The notes below the pieces were generated by a model, which saw only the letters and a list, made by a program, of their open reading frames with translations, ran no database searches and was not told where the DNA came from. This document shows, one piece after another, positions 14,235 through 22,478 of a DNA stretch of 41,305 bases. Positions within the stretch are counted from its first letter, which is position 1. Each line of letters begins with the position of its first letter. The DNA lies in IMG/VR virus record IMGVR_UViG_3300037010_002447, positions 1-41,305 of that record, one strand, 5' to 3'. The translations under genes were made by a program, and so were the position numbers. Source of the stretch: a virus.

Positions 14235-14271
14235 GCGATGCGGTTCTAGGGGGAAGGTGGAATCGCATCGC
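14235..14271. other. Strong stem-loop between tailspike and upstream gene
   Basis: GCGATGCGGTTC (14235-14246) pairs with GAATCGCATCGC (14260-14271) as a 12-bp stem with one G-T wobble and a 13-base purine-rich loop. No U-run follows on either strand, so it is more likely an RNA-processing or stability element than a simple terminator. The gap 14112-14280 contains only this and the tailspike ribosome-binding site. Confidence 0.6.
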
Positions 14272-14280
14272 GCAATTGGG

Positions 14281-14517
14281 CTACTGCACGTCTTTGCCCA
14301 TGCTGACCGCCTGCATCCGTTTCACCTCGGCGCAGGCGCTGGCCCGGAAATGTTCCATGGCGTCGATCAGGCCAAGAACCATATGTTCGACATGGGCATC
14401 CCGCAGCCCCATCTGGTCAAGCACCTGGCGCAAAGCGAACTCGCATCCCTCTTGGGAATAAAGCGCGTCCTGCGCCGCCTCGGCGCTGTTGAAGATCGCT
14501 TGCATGGGGTCAAGCAT
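14281..14517 (-). CDS. Hypothetical small protein before the tailspike (78 aa)
   Basis: ATG 14517 overlaps the end of the Bro-N gene by 8 bases and has GGAGG 8 bases upstream. The protein is soluble and helical (MQAIFNSAEAAQDALYSQEGCEFALRQVL), with two Cys and a KRMQAVSMGKD tail. No family is recognised. Position between an antirepressor and the tailspike gives no firm clue. Confidence 0.65.
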   Translation of the reverse strand: MLDPMQAIFNSAEAAQDALYSQEGCEFALRQVLDQMGLRDAHVEHMVLGLIDAMEHFRASACAEVKRMQAVSMGKDVQ

Positions 14518-15328
14518 GGGCCTGCCCTCCGATCAGGTTAAAGGGCACGACCAGGCCGCGCACCTGTCGGTTCATCAGGCTGCGCGACGTACTGCCCGGT
14601 TCAACCCCCGCCAAGGCCCGCAGCGCCCCGTAATGCACACCGCCGCCCCAGCGGGTGCCGTTGAAGATCTCGGCGGAGTTCGACACGAACAGACCCTCTT
14701 CCACCACGCGCAAACCCAAGGGGGAAAGCTGATCGTCCGCGCCACTGTCGCCCAACAGGGTCAGCGCCAGCCGCACAGGCAGATGACCCTCAAGCCAGTC
14801 GAGGCAGGCCCGCCCCTCCTCCGGGTCAATCGCCAGTCGGGCGGTCTTGGTCGTTGCCGCGTTCAACGGAGGCAAGGGCGACAGGGACCACATGCGCCGC
14901 CCGGCATTGGTGCCGCCCAAGATGCGCGCCTCCCGGATCAGGGCCAGCCAGTCGCGCGGCCCCATGGCTTCATCGCCCGCATCTGGCGCAGGTTCAGGCT
15001 CACGGACCGGGGTCAGGTCGTACCGCCCAGTGCGCCGGATCGCAGGCAGCACCTCGGCGGTGATCCATTTGCGGAAGCGACGGGCGGCTTCCTTGCGGCT
15101 GGTCAGGACGAGGGCGTAAAGGCCGCTTTCGGAAATGAGGTTTGTCGGGCGGTGGTTACCCTCAATCTGGCTTAGGGTAACCTCGTCCTCGTCCAGCCCT
15201 TTCAGGGCCATGCTAGTGTTCGAATGTTCCAGCACCCGGCAAATGTCCGCTGCCACGAACCACGGGTCTTCGCCGCGCATGATGACGCGGACGGCTTGTT
15301 CTTCGAAATCAAAGGGAATGATGCTCAC
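14510..15328 (-). CDS. Bro-N domain antirepressor-like protein
   Basis: The start is GTG 15328-15326 with AGGAG 6-7 bases upstream. Residues 1-100 match the Bro-N fold: VRVIMRGEDPWFVAADICRVL, LDEDEVTLSQIEGNHRPTNL, then LISESGLYALVLTSRKEAARRFRKWI and TAEVLPAIRRTGRY. Phage proteins with Bro-N often act as antirepressors or DNA-binding regulators. The C-terminal 150 residues (RDWLALIREARILGG onward) are a second, unrecognised domain typical of the modular Bro family. It lies among virion genes rather than in the switch. Family call confident; antirepressor role inferred. Confidence 0.85.
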   Translation of the reverse strand: MSIIPFDFEEQAVRVIMRGEDPWFVAADICRVLEHSNTSMALKGLDEDEVTLSQIEGNHRPTNLISESGLYALVLTSRKEAARRFRKWITAEVLPAIRRTGRYDLTPVREPEPAPDAGDEAMGPRDWLALIREARILGGTNAGRRMWSLSPLPPLNAATTKTARLAIDPEEGRACLDWLEGHLPVRLALTLLGDSGADDQLSPLGLRVVEEGLFVSNSAEIFNGTRWGGGVHYGALRALAGVEPGSTSRSLMNRQVRGLVVPFNLIGGQAHA

Positions 15329-15624
15329 AGCGCACTCCTACAGGTTTGAATAAACCCGGGGTCCGCTTCCAAACGGGTGCCCGGGCAACGATGGGTTGGA
15401 AGACCGGCTGTAGGACCGGCGCCGCTTTCGCGGCCCCATCGCGCCCGGACATAGCAAAGCCGCGCAAACGGCGCGGCTTGTGGGCGCCTACAGATTTCCG
15501 GGCTTCCATCCCCGGCAGGCCCGTGTCTGACCTGCCCGATCAAAATGGCCCGGAAGAAAGAACTTGTCAAGTCTGGGCGAATCGCCCGAGGGTTGAAGCA
15601 AATTTGGGCGGGAGCCGGATATTG
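15329..15624. other. Intergenic region with hairpin at 15457-15479
   Basis: This 296-base gap separates the minus-strand Bro-N gene from the plus-strand moron. It holds a perfect 9-bp hairpin (AAGCCGCGC/GCGCGGCTT with 5-base loop, 15457-15479) and a CCGG-rich repeat near 15411-15421. It must contain start signals for both directions, since the two flanking genes diverge, but I cannot identify convincing promoters. ORFs crossing it look like shadow translations. Confidence 0.5.
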
Positions 15625-16053
15625 ATGAATTTGGTTAAGAGCGTGGCCGGCATTATAGCGGCAATACTTGGTTGGATACTTCTTCGGCTGATCATGAAGG
15701 GTTTGATTGTAGGTTTGGCACGGGGTGCACGTGGTCTGAACTTCGGCCAGATAATGGTCAGTGGGTTCTTCTTGGCAGTTGGCGCTATCCCACTTTGGGC
15801 ACTGCATATGGGACTAAAGGAACGGCGGCGGCGGGGGCAAGTTTCGTCCGCCGACCAAGCAAAGGTCGAGCTTTCTTTCCTCGCGCTTTTTATCTCTGGC
15901 GATGCTCTGATGTTTGGTGGGTTGGCCCTGTCTGCCATTGGTATTCGTCCCACCGTGCTCGGTGACGATATGCCGATGTGGGCGCTTGGCGGGTTGATGA
16001 TGTTTGCCGTTCTGCCCCTTGCAGCAATCTACTTTTTTGCACGCGGTCGCTGA
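15625..16053 (+). CDS. Four-span membrane protein, candidate lysogenic-conversion 'moron'
   Basis: MNLVKSVAGIIAAILGW at 15625 has GGAG 11 bases upstream; the long upstream frame is rejected. The 142-aa protein has four hydrophobic segments (VAGIIAAILGWILLRLIM, MVSGFFLAVGAIPLWAL, LSFLALFISGDALMFGG, MWALGGLMMFAVLPLAAIYFF) and basic loops (KERRRRGQ). It is the only plus-strand gene within the 34-kb minus-strand block from the lysis genes to the right edge, and its bases are less GC-rich than its neighbours. Its stop abuts the opposing gene's stop with no terminator between. These are moron features; expression in the lysogen and function are unproven. Confidence 0.7.
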   Translation: MNLVKSVAGIIAAILGWILLRLIMKGLIVGLARGARGLNFGQIMVSGFFLAVGAIPLWALHMGLKERRRRGQVSSADQAKVELSFLALFISGDALMFGGLALSAIGIRPTVLGDDMPMWALGGLMMFAVLPLAAIYFFARGR

Positions 16054-18567
16054 TCACTGCCCCAGCGCGTTCCCCAGATCGGGCGCGCGGCTGGGCACGT
16101 TCTGGCCATGCGGCCACCAGGGGCGAGTTCCGTAATCCTTGGCATGTCTGGCCTCGGCATCCCTCCAGGACTGTTGCGCCTGTGGGTCAAGCTGAAGCTG
16201 CAAGTTGTCGGATACAAGCCGATCCCAGGCCGTGGCGATGGCCCAGTGCGACGACGTGATAGGCATATAGCGGCGAAGCAGATCCACCATATCCCGCCCG
16301 ACGTGGGTCGGCTTGCCGTTTGCCGCAGCTGCTGCATTCGAACCGACACGGGTGACCACATCGTTCAGCATCGCAGCGCCCGGCCCCATCGCGGTGCCAA
16401 GGGGGCCAAGCCCGACGCGGCTGGTGGACGAGGCGAAGAAGTCGCCAAAGATCCCGATACCGCCGCCTTTGACCAGCGCAGCCAGCCAGAACTTGCTGTC
16501 GTTCATTGGGCGCGGGTCATTGCCTTTCGAGATTTCGTTCATCTGGATGTTTAGCGCGCTCATCAGGGTTAGCGCGGCCGGTACCATGGTAAGGTAACCG
16601 GCCTTGGCGCTGGCGCCCTGGATGCGCGACAGCTGGTCGATCTGCTTCATCATCAGCGACAGGGTGTAAGTCTTGTAGGTCAGGGCACTGCGCATGAATT
16701 CGCCCGGGATCGTGCCAGGCTTGCCGCCGCTCAGCGCTGCGCGGCCTTTGAGCGAGGCCGAAGGCACCGCTGCCTCAACCTCATCCTCGACCCCGGCCAT
16801 CAGGCGCATCGCCAGTTCCTGCGCCTGCGCGCGGAAGGGGTCGCCGGGCGGGGCCTTGCTTTCCAGCCAGTAGCTCGGGCTGATGAAGCGGGCGCCATTG
16901 TCCGCCACGAAGTGATGCGCCGGGTCGCGCAGCAAATCCCAGTCGGCCGGCGTGATGCCGCGCAGGCGCAGGGTTGCGGCCATCGGCGGCGGCAACTGGT
17001 CAAAGCTTTTGCCCGCCTCGCGCGCAAGCCAGGCCGAATGTTCCATCCGCACGGCCGTGCGCACGATATCCGTCCAGGCCGAAAGCCCGGTCGATCGCAT
17101 GGTGATATGGGCCAGCCGCTGGGGGATGCCGTTGGCAATGCTCTCGCCGGTCCAGCGCGCGGCACCGGAGGCGCTTTCCATCAGCGCATCCATGATGTGC
17201 CCCATCTGGGCGGCCTGTTCGCGGTAGCCTGGGCTGGCCACCAGTTTGACAAAACGGCCCAGGGTGTTCAGCGGGTGCATGCCGGCGACGAAAGAGGCGG
17301 TGGCCGTAGTCACCAGATCGGAAGGGGCCGACAGCGCGGCACGGCCCAGCTGCGCCGCAACCAGCCAGGACCGCTGGCCCGAAAAGAAATTGGCCATCGC
17401 GGCATTTTCCGGCACATTCGCCTCGCCGGTCAGCAGCGCCAGGCGCGCGCGGTTGCGGGTGGCGGCGGTGCGGACTTGCTCGGTCATCTTCGCGCCCGCC
17501 TTGGGATCGGTCAGGGTCAGATCTGCGGCGCGCTTCTCGGCCGACTGGATGGCAAACTCCAGTCCTGCGCGCGGGCTTGGGCCCAGAACGCGCATCAGGG
17601 CCACGTCGTTCGACATGCCCTGCAGGCCCTGCATCATCGCGGTGAAAGGATCTGTGTTGCCGTAGCCTTCGTTATATTTCAGCCAGGCGTCCCCGTCCTT
17701 GAAGTGCAGAACCCGGGCTTCCGCATTCTGATTGTACAGCGCCTTGCCCCCCACGGCGAAGGAAGGTTCGCGGGTATCCCAGCCGCGGGTGATGATGCCG
17801 TCATAGATGCCCTTCAGAAACTCCATCCCCACCGCACGGTTCGGGCGGCCGCCTTGACTGGCAAAGGGCTTGCCGGTCTTGAAGTTGTCGATCCGGCTCC
17901 AGTCCAGCAAATCGAAGATATCCTTGCCCCACTGGTCGAAGCCGACCTTCAGCAGGGCTTTGCGGTCATGGGAATGGGTCAGGCCATGATCGGCCAGAAA
18001 ACCGATATCCCCGCCCAGCTCGTTGAAGCTTTGGCGCAGGAATTCCTTGGCCGCGCGGTAGCCTTCGGCCCCGGCTTTGGCCAGCGCGTCGCCGGTGTCC
18101 TGCCCGTGCATTTCGCGGATGAAGTTCAGGAAACTCGGCAGGTTCGTCGTGTTGCCCGCCACGCCGGCATGGTAGGCGTCCAGCGCCTGTTTCATCAGGC
18201 TCCCGGCGTGGCGGTGCAACGCCTGTGCATAGGTGCGCACCGAGGGGCCGGTGTAGCCCGATCGCGCCCAGGGCTCCAGCGTGGCCCCGATCGCGGTGAC
18301 GGGGTCCTTTACGGTGTCGATGGCGGTGCCCAGCTCGCGGGCCACACGGACCTGGTTCATCGCGGCGTGATAGCGTTTGCGGGCACTGGCGCGGATCACG
18401 GCCTTCATATCAGTCAAGGCGGCCAGTTCGGCATTCGCCTCCGTCATGCCTTGCAGGCGCATGTAATCCGCCTTCAGCTTGTCGAACTGTTCGGTGGCGG
18501 CACTGGCGCGGTCGCGGTTCAGCTCGCCCCCGGCGACGGCATTGGCCAGACAGGTTTCGATCCCCAT
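16054..18567 (-). CDS. Large internal virion / DNA-ejection protein (837 aa)
   Basis: ATG 18567 shares a base with the preceding stop. The product is long, largely helical and Ala-rich, with hydrophobic patches near the C-terminus (TMVPAALTLMSALNIQM, VKGGGIGIFGDFFAS) that could insert into membranes. It lacks a signal peptide. It is the last of four consecutive genes between the tail tube genes and the tail fibre block, the position of T7 gene 16-type ejection proteins, so a role in the transenvelope ejection channel is inferred from order and composition. No catalytic domain is visible; the peptidoglycan-cutting domain seems to lie in the neighbouring 1303-aa protein. Confidence 0.72.
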   Translation of the reverse strand: MGIETCLANAVAGGELNRDRASAATEQFDKLKADYMRLQGMTEANAELAALTDMKAVIRASARKRYHAAMNQVRVARELGTAIDTVKDPVTAIGATLEPWARSGYTGPSVRTYAQALHRHAGSLMKQALDAYHAGVAGNTTNLPSFLNFIREMHGQDTGDALAKAGAEGYRAAKEFLRQSFNELGGDIGFLADHGLTHSHDRKALLKVGFDQWGKDIFDLLDWSRIDNFKTGKPFASQGGRPNRAVGMEFLKGIYDGIITRGWDTREPSFAVGGKALYNQNAEARVLHFKDGDAWLKYNEGYGNTDPFTAMMQGLQGMSNDVALMRVLGPSPRAGLEFAIQSAEKRAADLTLTDPKAGAKMTEQVRTAATRNRARLALLTGEANVPENAAMANFFSGQRSWLVAAQLGRAALSAPSDLVTTATASFVAGMHPLNTLGRFVKLVASPGYREQAAQMGHIMDALMESASGAARWTGESIANGIPQRLAHITMRSTGLSAWTDIVRTAVRMEHSAWLAREAGKSFDQLPPPMAATLRLRGITPADWDLLRDPAHHFVADNGARFISPSYWLESKAPPGDPFRAQAQELAMRLMAGVEDEVEAAVPSASLKGRAALSGGKPGTIPGEFMRSALTYKTYTLSLMMKQIDQLSRIQGASAKAGYLTMVPAALTLMSALNIQMNEISKGNDPRPMNDSKFWLAALVKGGGIGIFGDFFASSTSRVGLGPLGTAMGPGAAMLNDVVTRVGSNAAAAANGKPTHVGRDMVDLLRRYMPITSSHWAIATAWDRLVSDNLQLQLDPQAQQSWRDAEARHAKDYGTRPWWPHGQNVPSRAPDLGNALGQ

Positions 18568-21500
18568 CACGCGGCTCCTTTCGGGTTGCAAGCTTCGATC
18601 ACATCGGCCAGGCGCATGTCCTCCTCGATGTCAGCCATGAGGTCAGACAGATGCACGCCCGGCGATTTCTCGTCCGTGCGGATGACCAGATCGGCCCAGG
18701 GCTCTTTGGGAAGCGCGGGCGGTATCAGTCCTTGGGCGGGTTCGGGTGCTTGGCCAGGTACTGCGCCACCAGGTCCCGCCCCATCGGCGACGGCTCCGGG
18801 TCGCTGGTTTCCACCCGGCTGTACATCATAGCGAGTGTTTCCGAGGGCGTTTTCGCCGGCGCGATCGGTGATGCGCTGGGGTTGACCGAAGGCGCCGTTG
18901 TTGTCGATTTCAGCATAGCCATCTGCGGCTCCTTTTATCTTCAGCTCATGATAGGTCAGCGAAGGCTTGCTGCCAACCATGTCGAGGTATTCCGGGGGAA
19001 TGATGCGGCCCGTTGCGGCGAACCGCCCGATCATGCGCCGGTAGGCGTTCTCGGGGGTCACGGCCATGTTCACGACGGAAACACGGTAACCACCCTTCCG
19101 ATATAGGGCGATGACCTTTTCGATGGAAGCGAAAGTTTCGCCGACCTTCGGCAAAACGACATTTGTGCCACGATGGATCATGACACTCTGCAGATCTTTG
19201 GTCAGGGCAGAGCTTTCCTCATGGACCGCAGACGCCCCTACGCCGCCATCAAATTCCGGCAAGCTCTTCTTGATCTCGTCACTGTCGATGATCGCGGCCC
19301 CGCGCGCGATCGCGATGTCGTTGGCAATCGTCGATTTTCCGGCGGCCGGGGGGCCCAGAACGATGACAAGCTCACGGTGGCGCTTCACCGGCACCGGCAC
19401 CTGTCCGGTTTCACGCCATGCCAGTTCATCAGCCTGCTTTTCCCAGGCGGCCATGGCATTGACCGTGCCGCGGATCTCCTGCCCGTCCATCTTGTAAAGC
19501 CGATTGGTGTGCCATTCCGCGCTGTTGTATCCGGGTGCCAGATCTGTCTGGGGGCGCGCCTTCATCTCTTCCAGCGCCTTGATGACGGCAGGATGATTGT
19601 CCAGCTCTGCCCGGGGCGCGCCCTGGGCGATAAGGGCTTGCAGCTCCTCGATCGAGCCCGGGGCCGCGGGCTCCGGTGCGGGCGCGGTCGAGAGCTGCTC
19701 CTTCAGCAGCGCATCGCCTTGTTCGGCCTCAGGACTGGCGGCGCCCTTGTCATAGCCTTCCTGCGGGAACTCGGTGCGGATCGGCGTGGCGTCAACTGGA
19801 TCGGCGGCGGGCATGACGCTGCGCGGCTGGCCCAGGTCGGCGGGCAGATCGGCAAAGCCCTTGGGGTCCACGGCCTTCAGAATGTCTTGCGCGGTCGCAG
19901 CCAGCATGGTGTCGGTGGCGCCGGATTTGCGCGCCTCTTCGGCATAGCGGGTCAGGAATCCCCCGATCGTCTTGGCGGGCAGGACATTGCCATCATTCCA
20001 GAACTTGCGGGTCAGCGCTTCGGTCAGGGGCGAAGTGGCGCCGGTCAGCATGTCGGCTTGCGCCAGCAGATCGTTCAGCGCGGCATCGACCGGGATGCCA
20101 TCACGGGCGGCGATGTCGCGGGCGGCGGCGATGGTGCGCACCGCATCCATGACAAAGCCGCTGATATCCATTTCCGGGCGCACACGGCCCGCCTCGATCT
20201 CGGCCTTCAACGTGGCGAAATAGGGGGCGGAGATCTCCAGCCCGTCCAGCAGCGATTTCATCGCACCGGCATCTGTCTCGGCATAGCGGGCCAGGATGTC
20301 GGCATCGGACCAGGCGCGCGCAAAGAGGGCGGCTTTCATGTTCATCTGGCCCAGCTTGTTCAGCCCGCCTGTGGCCTCGAACATGGCATTGCGGGCAGAT
20401 GCCGGGACGGTTTCCAGCGCCCCCTTCAACCAGATCGCGTTGGCCGGGTCGGTCATCGGCTTGGCCGGATCAAAGCCTGCCATGCGTTCGGGCGTCATCC
20501 GCTTTGCGGCGGCGCTGGCCACCTCAGTGGGCGTCATGGCCGCCACGCCGCTGTTCTGGGCATCCACTACCATCTGCACACGCTGCGGATGGGTCAGCTC
20601 CGACGTGCGCCGCGCGACCAGAACCGGGGTCTGAACGCCTTCCGGGATCTTGTAGCCCGCCGCCTCGATCTGCTGGCGATAGGCGGCCGCGCGGTCAGGA
20701 TGCTCGGCATAGGCGCGCTGGATCGCTGCAAACCGGCCATTGCCGCTTTCGATGATATTGTCCGGCCCTACGATCGGCGCCCCGGTCGAGGCATCGGGCG
20801 AGGGCATCAACCGGGCGGGATCGAGGCGCGCGGCCGTATCGGCAATCCAGGCATCCGATGCGATGCGGGTGCGGTCGCGCGGTTGCAGATCTCCACTGGC
20901 CCGGATCAGGCTGGCGGCGTCCACCACCTCATATTGCACATTGATCCGCATGTTGTCGCCAACCGAAACCTGCCCCTCTTGGGTATAGCCGCGGCTGGTG
21001 CGATAGCCGGTAAAGCGCGGTGCGGCATCGGCCCCCAGTACGGCATCGGCAACATCACCGCCCAGCACGCGCCCGAAGGCATCGGTGTTGGTCAGCGCAT
21101 TGTTCAGCCCGTCGCCGGCATAAAAGGACCGGCCTGCGTTCTGGCCATCCATCACAGGCAGGCTGGCCCATTCCTGCGCCAGACGGTTGCCGAATTCGGT
21201 ATCGCTCAGCTGGCCGGCGCGCCAGGCATCCAGACCGTGCCGGCGCATCAGTTGCACGGCCATGCGCTTTTGCAGGGTCGGGTCGAAAAGCTCGGTTCCA
21301 TTCAGGCCCATCTCGGCCTTCAGGTCTGACAAGGTTCCTTTGATGATCTGGAATTGCCCGGCTGCACTGCTTCTTGCGCCAGCTGCGGTATTGGCCTGTT
21401 GCCAGGCCAGAACCTCATCAACGGTCATCTGGGTCAGCGGTTTCGGCGGTACCACGACGATGCCCGAATAGGCCTGATCATAGCCTTGCGGGGCCTCCAG

Positions 21501-22478
21501 TCGGCCGACAAAGGACAGAAGGTTGTCGATCGCGGGATCTGCCTCTGCGGCCAGCTGCGGGTTTGGGCGCAGCGCCGCGCCTGACGCGGTATCCCCGGTC
21601 AGGTTTGCCGCAGCACCGTCGATCTGGGCGCGGCCCTGCAGCGGCGTGGTGCCATCCGGCTTTGCCCGTCCCGTCAGATAATCCGCAGCTGCGCGGATCG
21701 CGGGGGCACGGTCTGCCGCCGAACGCGCCCCCGTCACCAGTTTCATCACGGCGGGCGGCAACAGGTGCAGACCGACGCCCAGGACCGCGTTGATCCCGGC
21801 CGCCTCGCCAACGGCCAGGGCGCTTTCGCCTGTCATCATCGGGGCATCGCCGGTCTTGGCGCGCATGGCGTTCTGATCCGCCACGTCCAAAGTACCCTGC
21901 CCGGCCCCGATCAAGGCTTGGCCTGCGGCCATCCGCGCCAGGCCGACCTCCGGGCCCGCAAACAGGTTCAGCGGCAAGGCCAGCACGCTGGAGGGTCGCG
22001 TGGCGAATTCGGCCAGGCCGGCGGCCGTGCGTGCGCCCCACTGGTCATTGGGCTGGTTGGCCAGCGTGGCGTTCAGCTCGTCCTGTTGGGCCTTGATCTG
22101 GCGGCCCAGGGCGGCGTCGAATTCCTCGGGCGTGCCAGGCAGGCCCGCAAGGGCGTGGTGATCCTCTTTGCGGGCGGCGGTGACGGTCGACAACAGGCGC
22201 GCCTTGCGCCAGTCTTCGGGGTTGACCACGGGTATCGCATGGCCGCCGCGTGGCTGGATCGCGGGCGGCACGCTACCGGAAATTCCGGCCTGCCGTTCCA
22301 TCTGGTCCAGATAGTCCGATGTGACACCCTGTCCCCAGGATGCGCCGCCCACACGGCTGGGCAGGCGGTTCAGCTTGAATTGCGCCGCAAAGCTTTCCGA
22401 CCAGCTGGGCACCGGTGCCGTCTGGCCGGGGCGGTCGGGCGGATTGGCGGCGTCGGCTTCGGGCAAATACCAGGTCAT
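18567..22478 (-). CDS. Giant polyvalent ejection protein: lysozyme-like, DdrB/ParB-like and zeta-kinase domains
   Basis: The 1303-aa protein begins at ATG 22478 in an ATGA overlap. An N-terminal helical part (1-330) is followed by a lysozyme-like segment at about 345-445 (MTVDEVLAWQ, SSAAGQFQIIKGTLSDL, LQKRMAVQLMRRHG). A DdrB-like ParB-superfamily domain lies at about 510-660 (QYEVVDAASLIRASG, IVGPDNIIESGNGRFAAIQRA). After helical spacers comes a zeta-toxin-type P-loop kinase at about 1030-1190. Its motifs are Walker A GPPAAGKST at 1042-1050, IIDSDEIKKSLPEF, HEESSAL and RFAATGRIIPPEYLD. Such chains are known as polyvalent proteins delivered with incoming DNA. Its place among ejection-protein genes implies packaging in the virion. 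Domain calls are strong; delivery and targets are inferred. Confidence 0.85.
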   Translation of the reverse strand: MTWYLPEADAANPPDRPGQTAPVPSWSESFAAQFKLNRLPSRVGGASWGQGVTSDYLDQMERQAGISGSVPPAIQPRGGHAIPVVNPEDWRKARLLSTVTAARKEDHHALAGLPGTPEEFDAALGRQIKAQQDELNATLANQPNDQWGARTAAGLAEFATRPSSVLALPLNLFAGPEVGLARMAAGQALIGAGQGTLDVADQNAMRAKTGDAPMMTGESALAVGEAAGINAVLGVGLHLLPPAVMKLVTGARSAADRAPAIRAAADYLTGRAKPDGTTPLQGRAQIDGAAANLTGDTASGAALRPNPQLAAEADPAIDNLLSFVGRLEAPQGYDQAYSGIVVVPPKPLTQMTVDEVLAWQQANTAAGARSSAAGQFQIIKGTLSDLKAEMGLNGTELFDPTLQKRMAVQLMRRHGLDAWRAGQLSDTEFGNRLAQEWASLPVMDGQNAGRSFYAGDGLNNALTNTDAFGRVLGGDVADAVLGADAAPRFTGYRTSRGYTQEGQVSVGDNMRINVQYEVVDAASLIRASGDLQPRDRTRIASDAWIADTAARLDPARLMPSPDASTGAPIVGPDNIIESGNGRFAAIQRAYAEHPDRAAAYRQQIEAAGYKIPEGVQTPVLVARRTSELTHPQRVQMVVDAQNSGVAAMTPTEVASAAAKRMTPERMAGFDPAKPMTDPANAIWLKGALETVPASARNAMFEATGGLNKLGQMNMKAALFARAWSDADILARYAETDAGAMKSLLDGLEISAPYFATLKAEIEAGRVRPEMDISGFVMDAVRTIAAARDIAARDGIPVDAALNDLLAQADMLTGATSPLTEALTRKFWNDGNVLPAKTIGGFLTRYAEEARKSGATDTMLAATAQDILKAVDPKGFADLPADLGQPRSVMPAADPVDATPIRTEFPQEGYDKGAASPEAEQGDALLKEQLSTAPAPEPAAPGSIEELQALIAQGAPRAELDNHPAVIKALEEMKARPQTDLAPGYNSAEWHTNRLYKMDGQEIRGTVNAMAAWEKQADELAWRETGQVPVPVKRHRELVIVLGPPAAGKSTIANDIAIARGAAIIDSDEIKKSLPEFDGGVGASAVHEESSALTKDLQSVMIHRGTNVVLPKVGETFASIEKVIALYRKGGYRVSVVNMAVTPENAYRRMIGRFAATGRIIPPEYLDMVGSKPSLTYHELKIKGAADGYAEIDNNGAFGQPQRITDRAGENALGNTRYDVQPGGNQRPGAVADGAGPGGAVPGQAPEPAQGLIPPALPKEPWADLVIRTDEKSPGVHLSDLMADIEEDMRLADVIEACNPKGAA

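Noticed and set aside
15346-15624. N-terminal extension of the moron ORF
   Set aside because: The added residues are Arg/Gly/Pro-rich shadow translation across a hairpin; ATG 15625 has GGAG upstream and begins with a membrane helix.
16912-18831. Long plus-strand ORF of 639 codons opposite an ejection gene
   Set aside because: Antisense shadow of the minus-strand genes: Arg/Gly/His-rich low-information sequence with no ribosome-binding site. GC-rich genomes give many of these.
19173-21329. Plus-strand ORF of 718 codons
   Set aside because: Lies wholly opposite the polyvalent protein, whose domain motifs are clear; the composition is that of a reverse-strand frame.
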